A stretch of DNA of 64,000 nt from Microbaculum marinisediminis (GTDB taxonomy: Bacteria; Pseudomonadota; Alphaproteobacteria; Rhizobiales; Tepidamorphaceae), in NCBI RefSeq assembly GCF_025397915.1, contig NZ_JALIDZ010000011.1, forward strand, positions 124,001-188,000, read 5' to 3'. Under the pieces are notes generated by a model. It made no database searches and was not told the origin of the DNA. It saw nothing but the letters and a program-made list of their open reading frames with translations. The first letter of the stretch is position 1. Every line of letters starts with the position of its first letter. Shown here one piece after another: positions 34,655 to 42,147 of the stretch. Both the position numbers and the translations under genes were made by a program.

Positions 34655-35354
34655 GATCAAGGACATTGTGGTGCGTTACGGGCGCCGCGAAGTGATCCAT
34701 GGCCTGTCGCTGTCGGTCGGCGAAGGAGAGGTGGTCACGCTTGTCGGCTCCAACGGCGCGGGCAAGACGACCACGTTGAAATCCATCTCGGGATTGCTGC
34801 GGCCCGTCTCCGGATCGATCGTCTTCGACGGCGAGCGCATCGACACGATGCAGCCTCACGAGATCATCGCCCACGGCGTCGTCCAGGTGCCCGAAGGCCG
34901 GCTCCTGTTTCCCGAGATGAGCGTCACGGAGCACATCGAGCTCGGCGCGATACGGGCACGCGAGGGTGGCCGCAGCTATTCGGAGCGCGTCGACTGGATC
35001 CACGAGATGTTCCCGATCCTCCTGGAGCGGCGGGACCAGAAGGCCGGCACGCTGTCCGGTGGACAGCAGCAGATGCTGGCGATCGCCCGCGGCCTGATGG
35101 CCAACCCGCGTTGCCTGATGCTGGACGAGCCCTCGCTCGGTCTCGCGCCCGTCATGGTCGACCAGCTCGCCGACGCCATCCGCAACCTACACGAAACCGG
35201 GATCAGCATCCTGCTCGTCGAGCAGCGGGTCGATCTCGCCCTTCGCCTCGCCCAGCGCGGCTACGTCCTGGAAACCGGCCGCGTCGTCCTCGAGGACCGG
35301 GCCGACGCGCTGCTCGAGGATCCGCGCGTCAAGGCCGCCTATCTCGGCGCATAA
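34647..35354 (+). CDS. Branched-chain-amino-acid-type ABC ATPase LivF-like, copy 1
   Basis: 235 residues from a GTG at 34647 (VLEIKDIVVRYG), matching the usual LivF start MLEV. Walker A GSNGAGKTT, signature LSGGQQQMLAIAR, Walker B LMLDEPSLGLAP and the LivF ending in TGRVVLED are all present. The second ATPase of this importer. Overlaps LivG-like by eight bases, exactly as in the second Liv set at 41.4 kb. Confidence 0.92.
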   Translation: MLEIKDIVVRYGRREVIHGLSLSVGEGEVVTLVGSNGAGKTTTLKSISGLLRPVSGSIVFDGERIDTMQPHEIIAHGVVQVPEGRLLFPEMSVTEHIELGAIRAREGGRSYSERVDWIHEMFPILLERRDQKAGTLSGGQQQMLAIARGLMANPRCLMLDEPSLGLAPVMVDQLADAIRNLHETGISILLVEQRVDLALRLAQRGYVLETGRVVLEDRADALLEDPRVKAAYLGA

Positions 35355-35365
35355 GGCTCGAAGCG

Positions 35366-36964
35366 ATGTCCGATCCCGTTCCCCACTATGTCTCGACGCC
35401 GCGCGGCCAGGTCCGGATCTGGCTCGCGGGTGAAGGACCAAACCTCGTTGCGCTTGCAGGACTGACCACCGCCGCATCCGGTCTGGCGCGACGCCTTTCC
35501 GCGCTCTGCCCCGACTGGCGCGTCACCGTCGTCGAGCTCCCGGGCATCGGCGGATCGTCGACCGCTGCGGGCGAGACCGTCGACGACGCCGCGCGAACGC
35601 TCGCGGACGCGCTGGCGTGGCTCGGCGATGAACCGCTCGTGCTCGTGGGCTCCGAACTCGCCTGCGCCGTCGTGTCTCCCTTGAGGACGGTACTTGCCGA
35701 TCGTCGGCCGGTGACAACACTGTTTGTGGGCGCGGATACGGCGACGGCCTGGGCGAAGGCGGGGATCGAACCCGGCGATCTGGCGCCACGACAGGACGGG
35801 ACGCACCTGCAGGCCCTGTGGGCATTTCTCCGCGACCGACACCTTCTCGACCCCTCCAATCCGGGCCTTCCCGCGACCGAGGGCGAGCCTCTGCCGAGCG
35901 ATACCGAACTGTCGGAGACGTTCGTCGCGGCGGCTGTCGCCCCGCACCGCTTCGCGGACATGTGGTGGGCCTGCGCGAACGCCTTGCGCGGGGCGATCGG
36001 TACCGGCGTCACGACGGTATCCCACACCGCCGATCTTCCCGCGGCCCTCGCCGGGCTGGACCTGCCGACGGCCGGCACCGTACCGCCGAGGACGTCGCCT
36101 GGCCCGGACGGCACGATCTGGCACGAATACGTGGAAACCCGTCGCGGCCGGCAGCACCTGCGCCGCGCCGGCGCCGCGGGCACGCCGCTCCTCGTCATCC
36201 CGACGGGGGGCGGGTCCTCGGCACAGTTCGCTCCGGTCGTCACCGGACTGGCGACCGGCCGCCAGGTCTTCGCGGTCGACTATTTCGGCAACGGGCTCTC
36301 CGACAAGCCGGCAGGGCCCGTCTCCATCGAGACGCTCGCCGAGGACATGATAGCCCTGCTCGATGCGATGGACCTCTCCCAGGTCGACGTCTGGGGGTCG
36401 CATACCGGCTCGCTCGTCGCGCTCGAGCTCGCCGTGATCGCGCCAGACCGGGTGCGCCGCCTGGTGCTGGAAGGCCCCGTGTTCATCTCGCAGGATTTCC
36501 AGGACGACCTGCTCGCGAACTACTTCCCCGAGATCCGGCCGGACAAGTGGGGCCTGCATTTGCCGCTGGTCTGGAACTGGCGCCGCGACCTGTTCATGTA
36601 CTGGCCATGGTACCGCGTCGATCGCGGCGCGGCGCGGACACTCGGCGTACCGACCGCCAACGAGCTGCACAAATACGCGATCGGCATACTGGAAAGCGGC
36701 GAGACCTACGACGGCGCCTACCGGTCGGCCTTCTCCTACGACACGCGTGCCCGTATCCCGCTGCTCGAGCGCCCGGCCCTCGTCTGCGCCGGCCCGGACG
36801 ACATGCTGAAGGACGGACTGCCGGAAGCGAAGGCACTCGGCCCGAAGGCCTTCGTGACCGTTGAAGAGACGCCGACGACCGTCTGGTGGCCCGATCCCGA
36901 GCCTGCCGCGGCGGCGCAAACGCTGGCGATGTATGACGCGTTTCTGACCGGGGCCGCGTCTTGA
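35366..36964 (+). CDS. Tandem alpha/beta-hydrolase-fold protein lacking a serine nucleophile
   Basis: About 532 residues from ATG 35366. Two alpha/beta-hydrolase-like halves are seen. The first (about 1-230) has VVELPGIGGSS and an elbow VGSELACAV, with Glu in the nucleophile position. The second (about 245-530) has VDYFGNGLSDKP and an elbow WGSHTGSLVA, with His where Ser is expected; residues ERPALVCAGPDD give an acid. Neither half shows the normal G-x-S-x-G. The second half resembles hydrolase-fold proteins with G-x-H-T-G elbows, whose activity is unclear. It starts 11 bases after the LivF-like gene and closes this operon. It may be a lyase, non-serine hydrolase or binding protein. Confidence 0.72.
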   Translation: MSDPVPHYVSTPRGQVRIWLAGEGPNLVALAGLTTAASGLARRLSALCPDWRVTVVELPGIGGSSTAAGETVDDAARTLADALAWLGDEPLVLVGSELACAVVSPLRTVLADRRPVTTLFVGADTATAWAKAGIEPGDLAPRQDGTHLQALWAFLRDRHLLDPSNPGLPATEGEPLPSDTELSETFVAAAVAPHRFADMWWACANALRGAIGTGVTTVSHTADLPAALAGLDLPTAGTVPPRTSPGPDGTIWHEYVETRRGRQHLRRAGAAGTPLLVIPTGGGSSAQFAPVVTGLATGRQVFAVDYFGNGLSDKPAGPVSIETLAEDMIALLDAMDLSQVDVWGSHTGSLVALELAVIAPDRVRRLVLEGPVFISQDFQDDLLANYFPEIRPDKWGLHLPLVWNWRRDLFMYWPWYRVDRGAARTLGVPTANELHKYAIGILESGETYDGAYRSAFSYDTRARIPLLERPALVCAGPDDMLKDGLPEAKALGPKAFVTVEETPTTVWWPDPEPAAAAQTLAMYDAFLTGAAS

Positions 36965-37474
36965 TCTCCAGGAAGGCCGGTCAGGCCGGAGCAATCCGCG
37001 CTCCGAACGGTATCCCGGCCGATAGATCTCCCGGCGGCGATCGGGCGTCGTGGTCTGCGCGAAGTGCAGGCTATCGTTGGCGTTCGTTGAACGGGTTTCA
37101 GAAGATCTGAGATCCCGTCGACATGCCTGGCCCGCGCGCACTCGGACCAGGCCAGGCGCACCGGATGCGTTTTCTGCCGTCCGGATTTAGGCCTCTTCGC
37201 TTTCTCGAAATAGACCAGCCACGAACGCAACCCTTCCCGGCCGTGACGCCGCCGGTGAAGCCATGCTCGGCGCATGGCCGCTGGACGGCGCGCGTCGGAG
37301 ATACCCGCTGGACCCAGATCGTCTGATTGGCGCCAATACCGGCCAGCACTCGCGACCAGCGCTGCTGTCCCGGGTAAAGACCGCGGTCGACGCCGGCCGC
37401 CCTGCCGGTGGCGGGGTCTCCGGCGTTGTCTCTAGCGAAATCCCGGCTGCCTCCCTCGCATTTCTCGGATTCAA
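36965..37474. other. Long intergenic stretch with no supported gene
   Basis: About 510 bases between the tandem hydrolase and the second Liv promoter. Short frames on both strands have no recognisable family features, and no IS ends or clear terminators were found. Could be decayed sequence or a long leader region. Confidence 0.6.
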
Positions 37475-37534
37475 AAGGTTCATCTATTGAACCTAAGATT
37501 ATCTGTTGACACAATATTCGCGCATGGATAGGCT
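37475..37534 (+). promoter_or_regulatory. Candidate IclR operator and promoter for the Liv/HyuAB operon
   Basis: Perfect 7-bp arms AGGTTCA (37475-37481) and TGAACCT (37487-37493) with a 5-base spacer. Twelve bases later lies a perfect -35 TTGACA (37506-37511), and after a 17-base spacer TAGGCT (37529-37534) as a weak -10. The layout mirrors the IclR site at 25.4 kb. An IclR gene closes the operon at 47.0 kb. Confidence 0.55.
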
Positions 37535-37596
37535 CGAATCTGCAGTCAAATCTAATGACCAAATGGCACGCTGCGTATTAAACGGGAGGAAATAGT

Positions 37597-38739
37597 ATGA
37601 ATAAGATAAGAAATGCGCTCTCCGCGTCAATTGTGATTGCTGCTATGGGAATCATTCCAAATGGAACGAGTGCGCAGGGTAGTAATTCCGTAAAAATTGG
37701 ACTCATACTTCCGCTTAGCGGTGCGGGAACATTTGAAGGGCAGTTGGGCACGGAGGGCGCCAGAACCGTCGTCGATATGATCAACGAAGACGGCGGCATT
37801 CTCGGTGGGCGCAAGGTCGAGATCGTCGAATACGACGACAAGTCTTCGCCCGAAGAAGGGTCAAGCGCCGCACGCCGGGCGATGGATCAGGATGGGGTCG
37901 ATGCCATCGTCGGCAATATGTTCTCTCCCGTCGCGCTCGCGATGAAGGAGGTCACCCGGGACAAGATCCTTCATGTCGCAATCGCGCCCCAGCACCCCAA
38001 CGTGACCAAGGAGGGTCACAAGTGGCTCTTCCGGATGAACGAGACGACGCTGATGCGGGGAGCGAATTTCTCGAAGTTCATCTGCGAGAACATGGATCTG
38101 AAATCGGTCGCCATCCTCGCGATAAACGACGACTACGGCAGAAACGACGCTGAGAATTTTGAGAAATACTTCACCGATTGCGGAATCGAAGTGAAAAGCG
38201 TCGAGTTCTTTCAGAAGACCGACACAGATTTCACCGTCCAGGTGAGCAAGATCCGGGGCATCGGCCCCGATGGCGTCTATGTCGCCGCAAATGCGATCTC
38301 ACAGGGCGCGACGATCTACAAACAGCTCAAGCAGCTGGGATACCGCGGCACCATCATTGCCTCTGGCGGCAATATCAGTCCGAAGCTGGTGGAGCTTTCC
38401 GGATCGGCGATCGAAGGCGTGTTCAGCGTCTCGCCCTACGTCGAGGACCCGAATGACGCGCTCGCTGTCCGTTGGCGTGACGAATACGCCAAGCGCTTCA
38501 AGAACGAGACCTCGTTCGTCGCGGCACTGACCGCGGCCGGGATGGAAGTCGTCATAAAGGCGATGGACAAAGCCGGCACATCGACGGACTACGACAAGAT
38601 CGCTCAGACGATCCGTGACAACAAATGGGACACAGTTATCGGTCCCGTGACGTTCGACGACCACGGCCAAGCCTACATCAACAGCTACATTGTCCAGGTC
38701 AACGACGGACTGATTACGACTCACTCCCGCGCCAACTGA
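37597..38739 (+). CDS. Branched-chain-amino-acid-type ABC solute-binding protein (LivJ-like), copy 2
   Basis: 380 residues. Signal peptide about 1-26 (ASIVIAAMGIIPNGTSAQG). The mature part starts VKIGLILPLSGAGTFEGQL and carries GGRKVEIVEYDDKSSPEEG, very like the copy at 30.8 kb. The first 100 bases are AT-rich compared with the rest, perhaps to keep the translation start unstructured. GGGAGGAAATAG precedes ATG 37597. It feeds the LivHMGF set that follows; by context the ligand is what HyuA/HyuB process. Confidence 0.9.
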   Translation: MNKIRNALSASIVIAAMGIIPNGTSAQGSNSVKIGLILPLSGAGTFEGQLGTEGARTVVDMINEDGGILGGRKVEIVEYDDKSSPEEGSSAARRAMDQDGVDAIVGNMFSPVALAMKEVTRDKILHVAIAPQHPNVTKEGHKWLFRMNETTLMRGANFSKFICENMDLKSVAILAINDDYGRNDAENFEKYFTDCGIEVKSVEFFQKTDTDFTVQVSKIRGIGPDGVYVAANAISQGATIYKQLKQLGYRGTIIASGGNISPKLVELSGSAIEGVFSVSPYVEDPNDALAVRWRDEYAKRFKNETSFVAALTAAGMEVVIKAMDKAGTSTDYDKIAQTIRDNKWDTVIGPVTFDDHGQAYINSYIVQVNDGLITTHSRAN

Positions 38740-38746
38740 GCTCGAC

Positions 38747-38770
38747 TGGGACGGGAAGCATCCCGTCCCA
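38747..38770 (+). terminator. Hairpin between LivJ-like and LivH-like genes, copy 2
   Basis: Perfect 10-bp stem TGGGACGGGA / TCCCGTCCCA with an AGCA loop, starting 8 bases after the stop and followed by CTTTTCT. This is the most terminator-like of the four binding-protein hairpins in the window and would reduce read-through into the permease genes. Confidence 0.7.
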
Positions 38771-38795
38771 CTTTTCTCTACGTGTGGGGGACGCC

Positions 38796-39677
38796 ATGTC
38801 CGTGATCGATATATTTCTTCAGCAGGTCTCCAACGGCATCGTCAACGGTGCGGGCTATGTGCTGATCGCCGTAGGGCTTTCCCTTGTGTTCGGCGTGCTG
38901 CGCATCGTGAATTTCGCCCATGGCGAATTCTACATGCTCGGGGCCTTCATCACCTTCTACGTGATGGCGCTGCTCAATGTGCCCTACCTGGTTGCGGTGC
39001 TGCTTTCCACGGTCATCGTGGCCTGCATCGGGATACTGGCGAACCAACTCCTGTTCAGGCCACTGCGCGGCGAGCATGAGTTCAGCGTGCTTATGGTGAG
39101 CCTGGCGCTCGGCCTCATCCTTGCCAATGGCGGGGAGGTCGTATTCGGCGCCGATCCGAAGTTCGTCCCGACGCCTTACTCCGACATGATCGTGGAGCTG
39201 GGCGAGGTCTTTCTCACCGTCCAGCGCATAATCGTCGTGGCCGCCGCCATCGCCCTGGTCGGGCTGATCTATCTGTTCATACGGTTCACCACCCTGGGCA
39301 AGATGATGCAGGCTACCGCCCAGAATCGCGATGGCGCCGCACTTAGCGGGGTGAACATCGACCGGATATATGCATCGACGTTTGCGATCGCCTGCGGCTT
39401 GGCGGCCGCGTCCGGAGCGCTGCTCGGGCCCACTGCAGCGATATTCCCGACCATCGGCGAATGGGCCGTCATCAAGGGCTTCATCGTCGTGGTGCTCGGC
39501 GGGCTGGGAAGCATGCCCGGCGCCGTTGTCGGCGGGCTTGTGCTGGGGGTGGTCGAGGCGCTCGGCGCGAATTACTTCGCGATCGCGTTCAAGGACGCCA
39601 TCGGCTACGCGATCATTGTCGTCGTCCTTCTGTGGCGCCCCAATGGCCTCTTCGGCGCGAAGGCGGGCGAGCGATGA
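38796..39677 (+). CDS. Branched-chain-amino-acid-type ABC permease LivH-like, copy 2
   Basis: About 293 residues from ATG 38796 (MSVIDIFLQQVSNGIVNGAG). FGVLRIVNFAHGEFYMLGAF and GGLGSMPGAVVGG are LivH motifs. About eight membrane segments. Strongly similar to the LivH-like protein at 32.0 kb. Its TGA overlaps the LivM-like ATG. Confidence 0.92.
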   Translation: MSVIDIFLQQVSNGIVNGAGYVLIAVGLSLVFGVLRIVNFAHGEFYMLGAFITFYVMALLNVPYLVAVLLSTVIVACIGILANQLLFRPLRGEHEFSVLMVSLALGLILANGGEVVFGADPKFVPTPYSDMIVELGEVFLTVQRIIVVAAAIALVGLIYLFIRFTTLGKMMQATAQNRDGAALSGVNIDRIYASTFAIACGLAAASGALLGPTAAIFPTIGEWAVIKGFIVVVLGGLGSMPGAVVGGLVLGVVEALGANYFAIAFKDAIGYAIIVVVLLWRPNGLFGAKAGER

Positions 39678-40639
39678 CGGGCACGACTTCCTCCACCGTC
39701 GCTTGGGCAGGAATAGCAGCCCTTGGCCTGCTGCCGTTGCTTGGCCTTGGCAACTACATCCAGCACCTTCTCATCCTCTGGCTGCTGTTCTCGCTGATGG
39801 CCATCAGCCTCAATCTCATCGTCGGCTATCTCGGCGAACTGTCGTTCGGACATGCCGCGTTCTTCGGGATCGGCGCCTACGCCTCGGCCATGTCCGTCGT
39901 CTTTCTCGGCTATTCGTTCTGGGGTGGGCTGGTGCTCGCGCCGATTGTCTCCGGCCTGTTCGGATTGGTGGTCGGCTACGTCGCACTCAGGGTGAAGGGC
40001 CCTCAGTTCGCGATCCTGACGCTCGGCTTCGGCGCCATCATCCACAGCGTGTGCATCAACTGGATGGACTTCACCAACGGCCCACTGGGCATCACGCGCA
40101 TACCGCGTCCCGAGATTGCCTGGGCACCATGGCTCGATTTCTCGAAAGCCGAGACCTACTACTACCTGGTTCTGGTGGTCGTCGCCCTCTTCCTCTATTT
40201 CTGCAACGCGTTGCTGTTGAGCAAGACCGGACGGGCCATCCTGGCCATTCGCGAGAATGACGTTCTCGCCGCCGCCGCCGGCATCAACGTCTTCGCGTAC
40301 AAGCTGCTGGCATTTGTCCTGGCCACCATGATGGTCGGCATCGCCGGTAGTCTTTATGCCCACTACATGGGCGTCATAACGCCCGACCTGATGACCCTCG
40401 CCTACATGGCGCCGATGATCGTCATGGTCATCGTCGGCGGCAAGGGGACGGTCGTCGGCCCCCTGGTCGGCGCCTTCGTCTATGTCGCGCTTCTTGAGGT
40501 ACTGCGTGCCAGCGGCTCGATGCGGATGCTGGTGTTCGCCGTGCTGCTCGCGCTTTGCGTCATAGCCCTGCCGGGTGGCGTGGTCTCGCTGTGGCCCCGC
40601 CTGTTCGGGCAGCGCGCCGCGACAGAAAAGCGACGGTGA
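39674..40639 (+). CDS. Branched-chain-amino-acid-type ABC permease LivM-like, copy 2
   Basis: About 321 residues from ATG 39674. ISLNLIVGYLGELSFGHAAF is the LivM signature; IVGGKGTVVGPLVGA and LPGGVVSLWPRLFGQ close the protein. Multi-pass inner membrane subunit that pairs with the LivH-like protein. The LivG-like gene starts five bases later. Confidence 0.92.
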   Translation: MTGTTSSTVAWAGIAALGLLPLLGLGNYIQHLLILWLLFSLMAISLNLIVGYLGELSFGHAAFFGIGAYASAMSVVFLGYSFWGGLVLAPIVSGLFGLVVGYVALRVKGPQFAILTLGFGAIIHSVCINWMDFTNGPLGITRIPRPEIAWAPWLDFSKAETYYYLVLVVVALFLYFCNALLLSKTGRAILAIRENDVLAAAAGINVFAYKLLAFVLATMMVGIAGSLYAHYMGVITPDLMTLAYMAPMIVMVIVGGKGTVVGPLVGAFVYVALLEVLRASGSMRMLVFAVLLALCVIALPGGVVSLWPRLFGQRAATEKRR

Positions 40640-40643
40640 TGCT

Positions 40644-41417
40644 ATGAGCGAGCTTCTGGAAGTTGCCGGCCTCACGCGCGCATTCGGCGGCCTGTTCGCC
40701 GCCAGGGACGTTGCCTTCAAGGTTGCGGATGGCGAGGTCGTCGGGCTGATCGGACCCAACGGGGCCGGCAAGACGACAGTGTTCAATATGATCGCGGGGC
40801 TTCTCAAGCCCACGTCCGGGCAGGTACTGCTCGGCGGTCGGGATTGCACTGGTCTGCAGCCGCATCGCATGGCGCAGCTCGGCGTTGCGCGCACCTTTCA
40901 GATCACGAGCCTGTTTCCGACGCTGACCGTCATGGACAATATCAGGGTCGGGATGCACAGGCGCATGGTCGGGTCGGTGGTCGGGGCCCTGCTGGGCACG
41001 GCCGCATACCGGCGAGAGGAAGAAAGCGCGCGATCCAAGGCCAGGGACATCCTCGACTTTCTTGGAATGTCCGGGCTGTCGGACAGGGAGGCGCAGTTCC
41101 TTTCCTACGGCGACCAGCGCCGCCTTGAACTTGCGATCGCCCTGGCGGCGGAGCCGAAGCTGCTGCTCCTCGACGAGCCGGCCGCCGGCATGAGCCCGGA
41201 CGAAAGCAGGCGACTGATCGAACTCATCGGCAAGATCCGCCAAACAGGCGTCAGCGTCCTGCTGGTGGAGCATCACATGAAGGTCGTCATGGGCGTTTGC
41301 GATCGGATCGCGGTCCTCGACCACGGCGTGGTGATCGCTCAAGGCCAACCGCACGAGGTGGCCAATGATCCCACTGTCATAAGAGTCTATCTGGGGCGCG
41401 AAACGGCCAATGCTTGA
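40644..41417 (+). CDS. Branched-chain-amino-acid-type ABC ATPase LivG-like, copy 2
   Basis: About 257 residues from ATG 40644. Walker A GPNGAGKTT, ARTFQITSLFPTLTVMDNI, signature LSYGDQRRLELA, Walker B LLLLDEPAAGMSP and LVEHHMKVVM are intact. The motif order and spacing match the copy at 33.9 kb. Overlaps the LivF-like gene by eight bases. Confidence 0.93.
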   Translation: MSELLEVAGLTRAFGGLFAARDVAFKVADGEVVGLIGPNGAGKTTVFNMIAGLLKPTSGQVLLGGRDCTGLQPHRMAQLGVARTFQITSLFPTLTVMDNIRVGMHRRMVGSVVGALLGTAAYRREEESARSKARDILDFLGMSGLSDREAQFLSYGDQRRLELAIALAAEPKLLLLDEPAAGMSPDESRRLIELIGKIRQTGVSVLLVEHHMKVVMGVCDRIAVLDHGVVIAQGQPHEVANDPTVIRVYLGRETANA

Positions 41418-42117
41418 GGTATCGGGAATTACCGTCCGCTACGGTGTGCGAGAGGTGCTTTCGGACGTTTCGCTTCGTGTCGGCAAAGGAGAGATGGTCA
41501 CCGTTATCGGTGCCAACGGCGCCGGAAAGACGACGTGTCTGCGCGCCATCTCCGGCCTCCTGAAGCCCGCTCGGGGAACAATCACGTTCCAGGGCGGGCG
41601 TATCGACGGGCGGAAGCCGCACGAGCTTCTCTCGATGGGGATCGCCCACGTTCCGGAAGGACGTCTGCTCTTTCCCGAAATGACGGTCATGGAGCACCTC
41701 GAGCTGGGAGCCGTCCGCGCCCCTGCCGATGCGCCGCCCTATGCGGAGCGCCGCGAACGGTGCTTCGAACTGTTCCCGCGCGTGAAGGAGCGCCAGCAAC
41801 AACGCGCCGGAACGTTGAGCGGTGGCGAACAGCAGATGGTCGCGATCGCGCGCGGTTTGATGTCCGCACCGAAACTCCTGATGCTCGACGAACCGTCCCT
41901 CGGGCTGGCGCCGGTCGTGGTCGACACTCTCGCCGACATCATCGTCGACCTCCACAAGCGGGGCCTGGGCATCCTGCTGGTCGAACAAAGAGTGGAGCTG
42001 GCGCTCAGGCTGGCGGATCGAGGCTATGTCCTGGAGACCGGGCGTGTCGTGCTGGAGGACTCGGCATCCTCACTTGTCGAGAACCCGGGGGTCAAACAGG
42101 CATTCCTGGGCATATGA
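41410..42117 (+). CDS. Branched-chain-amino-acid-type ABC ATPase LivF-like, copy 2
   Basis: 235 residues, start MLEVSGITVRYGVREVLSD. Walker A GANGAGKTT, signature LSGGEQQMVAIARG, Walker B LMLDEPSLGLAPVVV. Same length as the copy at 34.6 kb and the same 8-base overlap with the LivG-like gene. Completes the second Liv-type importer; the HyuA gene follows 30 bases on. Confidence 0.93.
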   Translation: MLEVSGITVRYGVREVLSDVSLRVGKGEMVTVIGANGAGKTTCLRAISGLLKPARGTITFQGGRIDGRKPHELLSMGIAHVPEGRLLFPEMTVMEHLELGAVRAPADAPPYAERRERCFELFPRVKERQQQRAGTLSGGEQQMVAIARGLMSAPKLLMLDEPSLGLAPVVVDTLADIIVDLHKRGLGILLVEQRVELALRLADRGYVLETGRVVLEDSASSLVENPGVKQAFLGI

Positions 42118-42147
42118 AACGGCGCAAGCCGCGAGAAGGTAGTTACA

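Noticed and set aside
35339-37141. 600-codon minus-strand frame over the tandem hydrolase
   Set aside because: Antisense shadow; the plus-strand protein has recognisable hydrolase-fold motifs and good spacing after LivF.
36736-37275. 179-codon minus-strand frame in and after the hydrolase gene
   Set aside because: Overlaps the hydrolase 3' end antisense and shows no recognisable motif.
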